Of a stretch of DNA of 64,000 nt, positions 12,319-23,799 are shown in pieces. The stretch covers positions 248,001 to 312,000 of the forward strand of contig WHUX01000033.1 of assembly GCA_015179025.1 (NCBI GenBank), read 5' to 3'. Under the pieces are notes generated by a model. The model was not told the origin of the DNA and ran no database searches. It worked only from the letters and a program-made list of their open reading frames with translations. The first letter of the stretch is position 1. Every line of letters begins with the position of its first letter. The position numbers and the translations under genes are program-made. The DNA comes from Terfezia claveryi. Lineage: Eukaryota > Ascomycota > Pezizomycetes > Pezizales > Pezizaceae.

Positions 12319-12354
12319 AAGCGGTACTAGTGTGCCAACCAGATTCAAGCGGTA
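12319..12354 (-). repeat. Micro-insertion: 20 bp with 8-bp direct repeats
   Basis: AAGCGGTA at 12319-12326 and 12347-12354 flanks CTAGTGTGCCAACCAGATTC, a variant of the Mutator-like tip. Confidence 0.6.
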
Positions 12355-12390
12355 TGGTATGCTAGACTCAAAAAAAAAAAATGTCTAGCT

Positions 12391-12421
12391 AGGAAAGACT
12401 GCCAACCAGACTAAGGAAAGA
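12391..12421 (-). repeat. Micro-insertion: 15 bp with 8-bp direct repeats
   Basis: AGGAAAGA at 12391-12398 and 12414-12421 flanks CTGCCAACCAGACTA. Confidence 0.65.
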
Positions 12422-12520
12422 AGTCTTGAGGGTAGAGGGCTAGTCTGGCACTCCGTGACCCGTCTTCCTCCATCGGTTGTCGGTACGAGGCTAGTGACGA
12501 TCAGACCCTCGTAGTTATCA

Positions 12521-12552
12521 TAGAGGGTGTGCCAACCAGACTAGTAGAGGGT
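12521..12552 (-). repeat. Micro-insertion: 16 bp with 8-bp direct repeats and a known empty site
   Basis: TAGAGGGT at 12521-12528 and 12545-12552 flanks GTGCCAACCAGACTAG. The sister copy of the duplication carries the uninterrupted site at 12264-12271. The last G may instead belong to a 9-bp duplication, GTAGAGGGT, with one later change in the left copy. Confidence 0.8.
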
Positions 12553-12617
12553 TCGCGGCTAGCATAGTGTACTACCAATATGACTGAGTGCAAGTGCCAA
12601 CCAGATTAAGTGTGCCA

Positions 12618-12648
12618 CAAAGGAGGGTGTTGTGCCAACCAGCAAAGG
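12618..12648 (-). repeat. Possible micro-insertion, 19 bp with 6-bp repeats
   Basis: CAAAGG at 12618-12623 and 12643-12648 flanks AGGGTGTTGTGCCAACCAG. It has the same tip sequence and orientation as its neighbours, but a shorter flanking repeat and a missing ACTA end, so it is weaker. Confidence 0.35.
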
Positions 12649-12654
12649 CTTCAA

Positions 12655-12726
12655 GCGGTACCGGTAGTCTGGCTTGCGGTGCCGGTAGTCTGGCCCGGTA
12701 GTCTGGCTTGTGGTACCGGTAGTGCC
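12655..12726 (+). repeat. Local repeats of CCGGTAGTCTGGC
   Basis: Three close copies of CGGTAGTCTGGC occur in about 70 bp, again containing the TAGTCTGG tip. They suggest repeated insertion or slippage within the same hotspot. Confidence 0.55.
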
Positions 12727-12913
12727 AGGTTTAATAGCGGTATGTCTAGCTAGGCTTGAAAAGAAAAAAATGTCTAGCTAGGCAGGATGTTGTAGTCAGA
12801 ATAAGCAGCTGTCCAAGTACCGGTATGCCAACCATCTACCACACCTGAGTTTCGGCGAGTATGATAAATCACATAACCCCTAGAACAAGGAAATGCAGAG
12901 CATAGCGAAGGTA

Positions 12914-13040
12914 CGTGGCAAAAAGTTTCGTACCCTGCATAAGCATGCAACTAATATCTTATCATTTTCCTAGACAAAATCCCCAAATATGTAGCGTTTG
13001 GGCCTCTTTATGCAAGGGGGGGTACGAAACTTTTGCCTCC
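12914..13040. mobile_element. 127-bp MITE with TA target site
   Basis: The left end CGTGGCAAAAAGTTTCGTACCC and the right end (complement GGAGGCAAAAGTTTCGTACCC) are inverted repeats of about 22 bp extending to TGCATAA. TA dinucleotides at 12912-12913 and 13041-13042 fit a Tc1/mariner-type target duplication. No coding capacity. Confidence 0.65.
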
Positions 13041-13042
13041 TA

Positions 13043-13500
13043 GCTGTAAGAATGCATCAAAGTGACGAGCCATCAGCCTGATGGATTAAAGGGACAGGCA
13101 AGTTTATCTGCCTGTCCATCTTGGTATAATAGTATACGGAGAGAGTGAAATGTGCCCAAACTACTATAACAAATGGCGTAATGATTGACCGTGGTTAAAT
13201 ACACTGACATGGTACTCCACCTCATGCAACAATGCTTGATACCCTGAACCCTCTATCCCCTTATCCTGACCACCACGGCCACTACGATCACTACGGCTAC
13301 TACTAGCAACTATAGACTCTCCATAGGTCTTCTGTCTATAAGCCCCAGTGGTATAAATACAAACTGCATTCTAGTTGGACACAAGGTGTTATAAATTACA
13401 GCGCTCTCCAACCTCCGCAAATCAGTCTTTCGGCATTATATTTTGCTTGCATTGCAGTCCTTCACCGAGCTATATTAGTGAGACCACATCCTCAAGTAGC
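13043..13500. other. Intergenic, no gene seen
   Basis: Includes a short segment (13080-13130) resembling the SINE-like core (GGACAGGCAAGTTTATCTGCC) without a poly-A tail, perhaps a truncated copy. Nothing else is supported. Confidence 0.4.
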
Positions 13501-14342
13501 CTAAGCACCCGCCCTTCCTTGTTTTGAAGCCTTTGCATAATCCTGCTTCGTTAGCCTTCTGTCCTTTGGCCAATCTCCGTGCCTCTCGTTTTTCAGCCTT
13601 TCAGCCTCAAGTTCCTTATCTTTAACAATACGAGCTTTCTCCTCCTCAATATAGGCTCGATCAAGCGTTCGAGTGTCCTTAATTTGCTTATGTGATAAAG
13701 GCTTTACTTGCTTGCCTTTCGAAGCTCCTTTAGAGTGTGGGTGCCGATATTGCACAAACTTTTTTTTCATATATTCAAAAGTTTCATTAACCGGTGCTCG
13801 TGGATAGAGTGTTATAGATGAATCTGAATTTTATGCGGAGGTTTATAACCTTCAGGGGTGTCAGCTTCACCAACCCACCGTAACCATCCCTCCCCCGGTC
13901 GAAATGGCCATATCCCAGTAGCCTTAAATCCACTAAGAATATTTTGATACACTCCCTCTGCTGTGCTATTGATGCTGTAAACTCGCTCATACTTTTCCTA
14001 GATATTGGCAATACTTGAGCTTGGTAGTGAGGTATCGGGCGAGGAACACGGTAGGCCACTCCATCCCAAGTAGAGTGACCTTGCCAATAATATTTCGCAC
14101 TCGTAAAGTAGCTACAGCCATTGATACTAACATGAGTATAGTGACAGGGAAGAAAAGTCACTCATCTTCCCACGCCAGTTGACAATGACATCCTCCTCAA
14201 CCTTTGTGGGAAGTTGTTTTTGCCGCGCAATGGATTGTGAAATTCCCCAAGGCACCTCTACTGCAAAGGCTTTGTAGCGCCTAAGAAAGCGAGATAATTT
14301 AAAACAATTACTATTGGATAATGTTATGCCTGTGTTGAGCAT
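13501..14342 (-). pseudogene. pogo/Tigger-type transposase relic
   Basis: On the minus strand, coding-like segments in changing frames run from 14342 to 13501. The diagnostic piece is GFKATGIWPFRPG at about 13930-13890, the motif typical of the C-terminal part of DDE_1 (pogo/Tigger/Fot) transposases. It is followed by a basic, charged tail (KPLSHKQIKDTRTLDR…KQDYAKASKQ) ending at a stop at 13501. Frameshifts separate the segments, and I could not find matching TIRs on both sides, so only the 3' half of an old element is recognised. No active transposase can be made from it. Confidence 0.55.
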
Positions 14343-15726
14343 AGAGGAAGATAGGCAGGCTATCCAGATCAGCTGGGAAGATAAAGGAAGAGAGAGAGTT
14401 TTTTACCTTAGGTACAGGGTGGTAGACAAGATGTTGCAACGTTGGAAGAAGAGCAGTGAAGAGAAGAGAAGAGAAAATGAGGGTCCCCTCAACAAGTGCA
14501 ACAGCAGTGATACTAGACGAGAGACTCAAAATCGAGAGTCGCACCGGTATGACGCTACCCCCCATCATATATACAGCCGCATAGAACTCCTACCTCTATT
14601 CGAACTTCGGGCCAGAACAATGGATTCCATTGTCTAGCAGCTATTTTAGAGAGAACGACAGGGGTTAAGGGTACACAAACAGCAGAAAAAGGCGCGAAGG
14701 GCATTGGAAGGAGTTCATCGGAGCAGTTACAAGAGATCTTTAGGGTGTGTCCATATATATTACGTTTGCCTTATACAAATTTCGTTATAAATACAAATCC
14801 GCTAATAATGAGAGTCAACCCCCTGATGAAATGCTTGTATCGAAGTTCTACTCTAAACTCCTCTAGACTGTTAGCCTTGACATGAACAACAAATGGACAC
14901 ACAAACAGTACCGGTCGCATCTTAAGAGGTATAAACAAGCAAGACTTCAGTGGAAGCAAATAATTTCGGAGAGAGGAAGTCGCCTTGTATATCCGAGCCT
15001 CGATGGTACCGTCTTGCTGAAGAATAAAGAAGTGCGAAAGATCAGAGCACGCCATAGTGATATTCATGCGTATTAGAAGCTGGAATTCAATGTTCTGGAA
15101 CGTTAGAGCTGTACTCACGACACTTCTTGGTTAAGTATGCACTGGAGGGACATGTCTGACTTGCACTGTTATAAATACAAATTTCTTGGAGGATCTCAGT
15201 GTGGAACGTTGAACGATAGTCTAAGGACACCAGGATGTTGTTCAGCCAGTCTGGTTCTGACCAAGACCTGTATTTGGCCTGAAAAAGAGTACAATTGATA
15301 GTGTGTATATTTGCCACTATAGGTTTCAATTGGTAGTGTATACAGAGTATGGCGATGGTATAAATTAGACAATGTAGATATATATAGTTGTAAGTTGCAT
15401 GAAATGTACAAACAATACAATAGCTAGTCAATGGAGGGTGTTTGTTGGTTGTAAGGGTGTGGGGTTACGAGGTTCTGAAAGGTGAGAGTATGGATATAAC
15501 ATTCGGAGCATTTCATCTGGTGGTCGACCCTCATGCTTGTAATAAATATAGACTTAGCAGTATCTGTATCAAGCTAATCGCAGATAGATGCAGACAAATC
15601 CTATATACATTCTAATATTCCTTCTGAGGGTCCTATGATTTCCTCCAATGCCCTTTCCCTTTGTTGGCTTCTCCGGCTATTTGTATACCCTCAATTCTTG
15701 GTTGTCTCTATAAGACTTTCACTAGA
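14343..15726. other. Intergenic, no supported gene
   Basis: A minus-strand frame of 115 codons at 14771-15118 and others at 15087-15431 show no family features. GTTATAAATACAAAT occurs at about 14788 and 15169, possibly ends of a small repeat. Confidence 0.4.
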
Positions 15727-16220
15727 TGGCCAATCAAAAACTCCCCGGAATCATTCCCGCCCCACACTAACACAGTGGATTAGTTCCTGGTTCACTAGAT
15801 GCTGGAACCTTCTCTGTCTTGATCCAGGCATACCCAACAACATCGTGGTTCCGAATACTTAATTGATTTGTGATGCAGGAAAGTATTCCATCCAAGCTTG
15901 CACCCCCTCCTGGCAGCTATCGAGTTGGTAATACACCTCCGGATATCTAGAAGAGCAGCTAATCCCAGTTCAAACTCATTCTCACTACCAATCGTACAAG
16001 CATTAAATAATTGCCGGGGAGTGTTTTCCCAGTTATGGTCATGTATTGAAGCGCCTCATCAGGACTCTATACCATAAGCTTGCAGCACCTCTGGCTGACC
16101 GAATCAACATTCGTCAAACATTTCGTTTATTGAGGCCCAACAGCATGGCGTGGTGTAGAGCATCAGCAGAAATGGCATCATGGCCTCTTGCAGTGAGGTG
16201 ATATTGCAATTGATTTGTTC
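15727..16220 (-). pseudogene. Decayed second copy of the DUF4470 gene, 3' part
   Basis: Nucleotides 15741-16010 align with 212-480 inside exon 3 of the intact DUF4470 gene (for example the shared stretches CACTAGATGCTGGAA and CTTGATCCAGGCA). Read on the minus strand, NEFELGLAALLD corresponds to TAFELGFAALLD in the intact protein. Stops and frameshifts occur throughout. Further 5' (16030-16200) it matches the 8-kb fragment. The copy is therefore an old, truncated paralogue in the same orientation as the intact gene, about 16 kb away. Confidence 0.7.
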
Positions 16221-18100
16221 TCACTTATGACCAGGGCCTTGTCAGTCGAAGAAGCAAGACATTCGAGCTACTGCTTCTCCTTTACCAAACTTTTGCCGTG
16301 ATCTACTTGAAGCGGATTGTAGTTGTCTAAAGCTCTAACATGCAAGTAAGCATCCGATTCAACTTGTATACGTCAATGCTTTTGCCAAAGGGGCCCTTAC
16401 AGAACATGAGTTATTACGGTAATTGGCGCACGTGATAATTCTATAATAAGCATAGTGTATTGCCCAAATAGGAATCGTGGCCAACCAAAGTGTTACTAAA
16501 GAGGTAGGCGAGGGCATCAAGACTTACATCGCTCCCGACTTGGTACTCGCAGTTATATACTTCAGTAATCAGTGTCGCTTAGGCGCTTTAGTAGAATACG
16601 AAGGGAATATTACTAGCTGATTTCCCCATCCCACCTCCAGTCTGTGGTGGAGAGTCTAAAAGCGGGGATTGGGCTTACGGCGGTCAGTACATGGTCAAGT
16701 GAGTAACAATGATATCGGATTTCTACTGAGAATACTCATGTACGGTATATCTGTCACATGTGTCCATGAAACTAAATTTACGCGTCACCGGATTGCTTTA
16801 CAACAACATTGTACCGGCAGATAGTGAATCACCTTGCTGTTGAGAAATAACATACCTGGGACTTTTATCAGGCATATAACCTAGGTAGGGATGCCTGCAT
16901 GAGGACTGATAAGGTAGTTAAATTGGAAATATATCCCATTGAAGCCCCATTTCACTGACATGTACCCTCCGATAACCATGAGTCATTAAACAAAAATAAT
17001 GGACCCGGCATTTGGCATGGGAGGCCTGACGGCGCACATCAGCCTGATCAAACCAATTTTATAGATCATCACCGTATATTGCACCTGTGCAGTTTGCATG
17101 ATGCTGCCGCAGTGCCAAGTACGGTATTTCTAGATGTACAGTACAGTACGGCTACCATCGGTTTCTACGTTAATGCCACTGAATTTTACGATGAAGGCCA
17201 CTCATTTCTTTCTATGGGCTTAAGACCCTGGACTACAATGCTGTCACCAGTCATAGATAGGATACTGATCTACAAGTATATTGATCATTCAAGTTGACCA
17301 CTAAATGGCGACTGATAATAATCGGAGAACAAACTTATATGCCGTCGATCTACCCCGCATTACGGCCCGCAATTAATGTCGTGATTAAGTACTACCTTTT
17401 ATGGAACTTTATAAATCACGGCGCTCCGACTAGCTAATTAAGTAATCTTATGAATTAAGTACATACCTATGCGTTATAACCATTTACTTTGAGTATATAT
17501 ATGTTATATTACATTAAAAACCGTAGCCGAAATGGCCTGTCTACAAGCTACTCCTTCAAGCAATCTGCAGAATCCCTCATCGCATCGTGTCCAGGTCATC
17601 TCATCTGTACCGTCCCCAGTCAGCTGTGATAACACACAAATTGAAATAAAGAGCTATATTCACGCATCCCACGGTGCCAACGAACGCTAGGTACATAATG
17701 CTAATGGAACCTGAGGCCTGATTGGATGCGAATATTGATGTAGAAGAGGACTAGACCTATATGGAAGGTAATGATATCGGTTTGTAATTAATTCATGACA
17801 TTCAAAGGAATGTTTGGCAATAATTGTCAATATAATTGCATGATCTGCAGTTGCGGGCATAAGCCAAACCACTATGACGGTTTTTCCATTCTTCCATCAT
17901 TTTATTTGCGTTTCCATTCCTACCTTGATGAGGACATGTACTGAACGTTCTATGCCAACTCTGTGCGTACCCGCGATAAGACTAGATACGCAGCTCAGCG
18001 GCAATACCAGTGACCCTGTAAAGTTAGCAATTTTTCAAAACACCTATACTTAGGTACTTGCTGGATTGTTCAGAAGCAAGTATATCTCATTATCTCATCC
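16221..18100. other. Intergenic, no gene seen
   Basis: Possibly further decayed remains of the DUF4470 copy at the left edge. A 72-codon plus frame at 17079-17297 has no recognisable content. Confidence 0.4.
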
Positions 18101-18137
18101 GGGAGAGGGCCGGCACAGTACTTTCCTCCGAATAGCA

Positions 18138-18145
18138 CTATATAG
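18138..18145 (+). promoter_or_regulatory. TATA-like element upstream of the stonustoxin-like gene
   Basis: CTATATAG lies about 180 bp before the ATG at 18323, followed by a C/T-rich leader typical of fungal promoters. Position and motif only. Confidence 0.3.
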
Positions 18146-18322
18146 TCTGGCCGACTCTTCCCCTGCTGGATATCCTAAAGCTCCCTCCGCAACCTTATCC
18201 AGCAACTCCATCACATCAATATCCACACCTCTCTCACATTCTGGCCCTCAACTTACATCTCGCAAAATCAACTCAAATCACTTCTAACCTTATACATATT
18301 CGTGGTTACAGTTTGCTTTGCA

Positions 18323-21300
18323 ATGAGGATGCAAATGCAAATACGTCGCCCAGCACTTGGTCAAATGGCCAAGCTGGGTTCCTTATACGATGCGCGAACG
18401 GATACCCTGTTGCCAATTTCCGTTCTCAATCCAAAGGTCCCCCGCTCTGTCATCACACGAATCGAGAAAGAAATCACCGAATTCGACTTCTCCGCGGACG
18501 AGTCCCTGAAGGACCGGTTCAATAAGATGGGCCTCAGCACTGACCTCCAGGCAAGCTATCTCAGCGGCTTTGTGAATGTGGAAGGCTCTGGTCGTTTTCT
18601 CAATGAAATCCAGAATACTAGCGAAGTCGTGGAGGTATCTATGTATCACCGGGTCACGGTAATGGAGGAGAACCTGGAAGTAAGGAGCCAAGAGGTTACG
18701 GATTCCCTAACCCTGGATTATCTTGAAGGTGGCATTGCTACACATGTTGTGGTTGGTATCACCTGGGGGGCCCATTCGATTGTGACTGCGAGGACTCAGC
18801 TGTCGCAGAGCGACCGTGAGAGGAGAGCGAATATCACTACGGAGTTGAAAGAAGAATTGACATCATTGCAGCTAAGATTATCCGGAATGAGAACCGGTAC
18901 CAATCGTGAGAGGGATTATGATTCAGAAACCCCCTTCACAATGTCGAAGTTCTCATACACAGCGATATAACCTCCGACTGCGAAGTGATGCCTACAACAT
19001 TTGAGGGTGCGTACAAGTTTCTAAATAAGGTTCCACAGTACATCTCCAACGATGATGGAGGGAATGGGAAGCCGGTTGCGTATACACTGCTGCCTTTGCA
19101 AATGCTGGCGTTCCTTCGTGGTGAAAATATAGCAGCTGCCAATACCCCCCTTGTACAATCCAGCGCAGATACCCTGGAAAAATTTGTCAACCTGTTCGCT
19201 AGCTTCTCGGGTATGCAACTTGCGCTCTCAGACTACCACACACGCATCAATGAGCACCAACACTGTATCGCAGCAGAACATATCAGGATGATTGAGGATG
19301 TAAGGGGGGGCTTGAATGGGCGGGAGGCAGCGCTCCGATCACGGTTTGCGATGACGTTAAAGGGTGTTCGGTCTTGTCAGGAGAGGCCAGAAGTTCTCTG
19401 GGAGTTGTTAAAAGAGTTTGGGAGCGAGGACCTGGCGCTACAGCCGATTTTTGGAGCGTTGGCATTGGCAAAGTATACTGAAAAGATGGATTTCTTTGAC
19501 TTGGTGGTTGGGAAGGGGGCGGAATACATTGGCTTTTCTAGTGACATGAAGGTCGATACACACCAGTCGAGCGGACATCATGAGATCTATGTTTTCAGCT
19601 TCAACTGGGATTCGCAGTATGGGGACCCTGTTTTGCAAGAAAACATCTCAATCCTACAGGAACTTCTTGGGGAAGATGGGGCAATTGCAACTCGAAAGGC
19701 TCATATTCTTGTGAGAGATTGTGACGGCATCGGTGAGACAGTGGACAGACCCTACATAACCCACGAACGTAATTCGATTACTATTACTGAGGACATGGCT
19801 GAAGAGCGGAGGGAACGCGCAGACAAGAGCTTCATGCAGTATGACCTTGTCAGCTTTGAGCAGGGGCCACACAGGAGACCTATAAAAATGGCAAAGGTCA
19901 CATTGACATGCCCCGGTAAAGCCTGCGACGATAACTTGTGCGACTGGATTTGCCACAAGTGCCAAGCTTCAATTTCATTTGGATACAGCGACAGATACCT
20001 ATACTGCGACTGTGGTCGCGGATTGTACAACACCTGGACTTTCCAATGCAACGACCGTAAGCATGGAGAGGGATGGTCCAGGTGGGAGGGAAAAACACTT
20101 CTGGAGTCGCTGACCGCACTTGAGCCTCTTGAAGCGCTAAATATTCTTATCTTGGGTGAGACGGGCGTTGGTAAGTCCACATTCATCAATGCATTCGTCA
20201 ACTACCTTACCTATGACACGCTCGACGATGCAATGAAAGCAAAAAAACTGGATTGCATTATCCCCTTTTCATTTGCGACTCAGGTAGTAGACAAAACAAG
20301 TCCACGCCACCCATTTGTCACGACAACGGTTTGTGTCCACCCACCCCGAGTTTCTAGTATTTATTCACTAACAATGGACAGGTGAGTTCTGGAGTTAGCA
20401 AGAATGAAAAGGATGGGTCGAAGGGACATTCGGCGACACAAAAGACACTCGTCCATACTGTGCAAATTGGGAGCCGTAATGTCCGGTTGTTTGATACGCC
20501 TGGAATTGGGGATACGAGGGGAGCAATGCAGGATACGGAGAATATGGCGGACATCTTATCCGTCCTTTCGAACTATGACAAGCTTCATGGCATTCTAATC
20601 CTCTTGAAGCCCAACAACGCACGTCTCACCGTGATGTTCCGGTTTTGCATTAAAGAGCTCCTGACACACCTTCATCGTGATGCCACTCGGAACATGGTCT
20701 TTGGTTTCACTAATACCCGTGGATCGAATTATAAGCCAGGGGACACGTTTGAGCCGCTCAAGCGAGAGCTGGCCTGCAATAAGGAAGTTGAAATAGGCCT
20801 TTTTGAAGAAACTGTCTACTGCTTTGATTCCGAAAGTTTTCGGTACCTTGCTGGCTATCATCAGGGCGTTACGCTTGGAGACCAAGGAGACTACAATCGA
20901 AGTTGGGAGAAGTCAGCACATGAGTCTCACCGGCTGTTAAAGTACTTCGAGAATCTGGAGCCACACCAAGTGACCAGCACAGTTAGCTTAAATGAGACGC
21001 GCCACTTGATCACAGAGCTCACAAAACCCATGGCCGAAATTATGCAGGTGATGAACGACACTATCAAGGTGAATGAAGAGCAAATCAAGTCTCTCACCGA
21101 GGACAAACTGAAAACCCAGGACCTCGAAAAGCAGCTCTTCGTGACGATAAGGACACTACAAGCCCATCCAATTGACCAGCCAATGACGGTCTGTTCTGAT
21201 GCAAACTGCGTCGACCATGAAGATGATGGTACCGACACGAGCAGGCAAACTCTCAGGGTTGTGTACAAGACACGCTGTCATAACCCTTGTGGGCTTGATA

Positions 21301-22034
21301 ATGTTACTGCAGATCAAATTGCCCATCCAGCGCTTATCAACTGCGCTGCTTTCTACGGCAATGATGGATTCTGTAATAGCTGCAATCACTCGTGGCAAGT
21401 GCATTTGCACATTTTGTATGAGCTGAGACCCGCACAGAAAGTAATCAGGAGCAAGGATACCGAACGCAAGCTTGCAACAGCTACCACTGAGATGGAAAAG
21501 AAAGAAATTGCCATTGCCGAGAAGCAGAATTTTATTGCGGCAATTAAAGCCGAATACGAGGAGATTGAGGGCGCTGCCATTCGTTTTAGTCTTTTTTTGA
21601 AGAAGAATTCAATTACCCCATATAACGACGCAACCCTAGATTATCTTGGTTTCATGATCAAGGAGGAAAGGGGCAAGGTAGCCGTGGGGGGCGATCCAAC
21701 GAAGCTTGACAATTTGGAGAAGTATCGAGTTCAATACCAACAACAGGTCAAAATCCTCAGCGAGAGGATGGAAAGTGGCAAGGACTGCGAGTTGCTAACT
21801 GCGCCAGAGGTACATAAACGTGTTCAAGCACTGTATGATTTGCAATACTACGGTTCACAGTTAAGCCAAATCCAATCCGTCGTTAGAAAAACTCACGGCG
21901 ATACGTTCCGGGAGGAGTCGCACAACGTTCGTGTCAAGTCTAGGATCTGGAGGGACGGGGGAATCAGGAAAGCAGTTAAATATGTCCGGAATGGTTTTCA
22001 GAACTTACGTATATGGCCTCCGTGGGGCTTTTAA
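18323..22034 (+). CDS. Stonustoxin-like N-terminus fused to a P-loop GTPase, about 1181 aa
   Basis: Exons 18323-18815, 18872-18905, 18963-20328 and 20382-22034 join to 1182 codons. Introns: 18816-18871 (GTGAGA…TTGAC…TTGCAG), 18906-18962 (GTGAGA…CACAG) and 20329-20381 (GTTTGT…CTAAC…GACAG). The second intron and its 34-bp exon are the least certain part. The first 30 residues (PALGQMAKLGSLYDARTD) match the start of the stonustoxin-like (SNTX) domain known from fish venom proteins and many fungal proteins. A Cys-rich segment (CPGKAC…CHKC…CDCG) is at about 490-535. The G1 motif GETGVGKST is at about 573 and the G3 motif DTPGIGD at about 669. A second Cys/His cluster is at about 930-975, then coiled-coil-like helices to the end. 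No signal peptide or membrane segment, so it is presumably cytosolic. The fungal role is unknown; a self/non-self or stress role is only inference. Confidence 0.85.
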
Positions 22035-23668
22035 CTACCCAAGTTGTGGGAGAAATCTCCCCGTTGCGGGATCCAGTCACGGGAATTGATATTGATACTG
22101 TTAGGGCAATGGGAGGATGTTCTGACTATTTTCTTTTGCTGGGACTACTTGGGTTTGCGGAATTAGCTGTTGGGTCTATCAGGGTTAGGGTTGTTCCTGA
22201 ACATTTGAATTTTCGCCGGGTTTTATGTAGTACTTTCTTTGGGACTGGGTTACTCAAGCGTTTTCTTCCATAGTTGCGTTCCAGTGCTCTCTTCGTTACG
22301 AATTCCAGTGCTCTCTTCGTTACGAACAAAATTTATAAACCAAAATCTGGTTAATGCCACAGCGTCCAAATCACCCATGTGGGCTGCATCTGTTATCGCT
22401 GGAATTACTACAGCCATATCGCCTGGAGATTGCCTGCCTATTAAGTAACGCAAATTATGCACCCCTCACCAAGTACCGGTAATTGATATAGATAATGTAT
22501 TTATGCAACTGTCATGTCCAGGATCAGACTACTTTCTGCTTTTGGGACTCCCTGTTTGGCAGCTACAGTAAGCCACAGATAGACAGATTAACTGTGGCAT
22601 GAAGGTTATTCGTTCTCTCTATACTATGCAAAGCTCGTCCACATATACAAGTACATTATGCCAAGACCTCTAGTATAGTCGTATACCATATAAGGCAACA
22701 CCATATACACCACACATCCCCTTCCTCAAAAGGAAAGCAGGCAGAAAACTATCGAAACGACTAGAACAACAATAGTATTTTGGTAACCTCTTGGCCTTAG
22801 TTCAAAAAAGTGGACTAGGTATCAACCCAAACTCCCTATGAAATATTATACTACTTAAATACCGAGCTACGATGACGTCCTATAGTTTGGTTCTACTCAA
22901 CCTCCATTGCTATGCCCTTATATGAGTTCACAGTCCCCTGTCTAAAGATATAAGGTAAAACAGAATCCAGGAATCCTACATCTAAGGATAGTTCTTTCAA
23001 CTATTTCCAGAAATATCATGCACTAAGGGCTTTCTGAATTACATATCAACCTCTCCAAACCGGTTGAAAGACTGGAGGTTCTAACAAAAGATATGTGGGG
23101 ATATCTTGTTAGGCAGCGGAAGTGGTTCTAGCGAGGCGGCGGCGGCAACGGCAGCGAGCACGGGTGCACAGCAGATCTCTAGTAATATGCCTACTGGAGC
23201 GGATGGTAAAACGCGATGTGGACAATAGAACTAAGGGTGCGATAATGCAACTGAGAACGATGCGAATTGAAGACTTGATTCAACGAAAAAATATAATACA
23301 TGGAAATTCAGGGTAAAAGACAAAGCGCAGGGATGTGTTAATCGGCCAATAAGAACCAAGGAAATGCAAGGATCGCGGGTTGCGTTCCTGCGACCACCGA
23401 GTGGCAACCAGAGTTGACTCAACCCAACATACGCAAAACATTGCGTGTGTGCGAACGTAAGGAGCTTGCGTGTGCGTGAGTTCAGCTGAAAATGGTGGCT
23501 TCGGCGATATCGGTGATTTGGTGGTTACCGGAGACGATGGATAATCCGGGTAGCGGGTGTGCCGGATGTATGTTTTAACAGGTTCCTGTACTGTTTTCAT
23601 AAACTTGAACTACAAAGACTGTCAATATAAGAATATACTAATATACGCAAGTTAATTAAGTGACTTCA
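22035..23668. other. Intergenic, no gene seen
   Basis: A 24-bp tandem duplication (TTCCAGTGCTCTCTTCGTTACGAA) is at about 22278-22326. No coding frame with recognisable content. Confidence 0.5.
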
Positions 23669-23799
23669 CTTTTTTTTTTTTAATTTTTTTTTTTTAAATA
23701 CTTGATACTCCTATGCAGCCCCGTCAGGGGGGCCATGAGGAGCCACCCGGAAGCCCGGGTGGGTTCAAGGAACAGGCAAGTTAATCTGACAGGACCACG
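23669..23799 (-). mobile_element. SINE-like retroelement, copy B
   Basis: Same core and orientation as the copy at 6.1 kb, with GGCTCCTCATGGCCCCCC and CACCCGGG…CCCGGGTGG readable on the minus strand. Its A tail is interrupted by TT (T run at 23670-23695 on the plus strand). Confidence 0.7.

Larger units (their letters stand above)
12177..12578 (+). repeat. Direct duplication, two copies of about 120 bp
   Basis: Copy 1 is 12177-12297 (121 bp) and copy 2 is 12434-12578 (145 bp). They align end to end with scattered substitutions. The only length difference is 24 bp, made up exactly of a 16-bp TIR-tip insertion plus an 8-bp duplication of the target TAGAGGGT. Confidence 0.8.
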
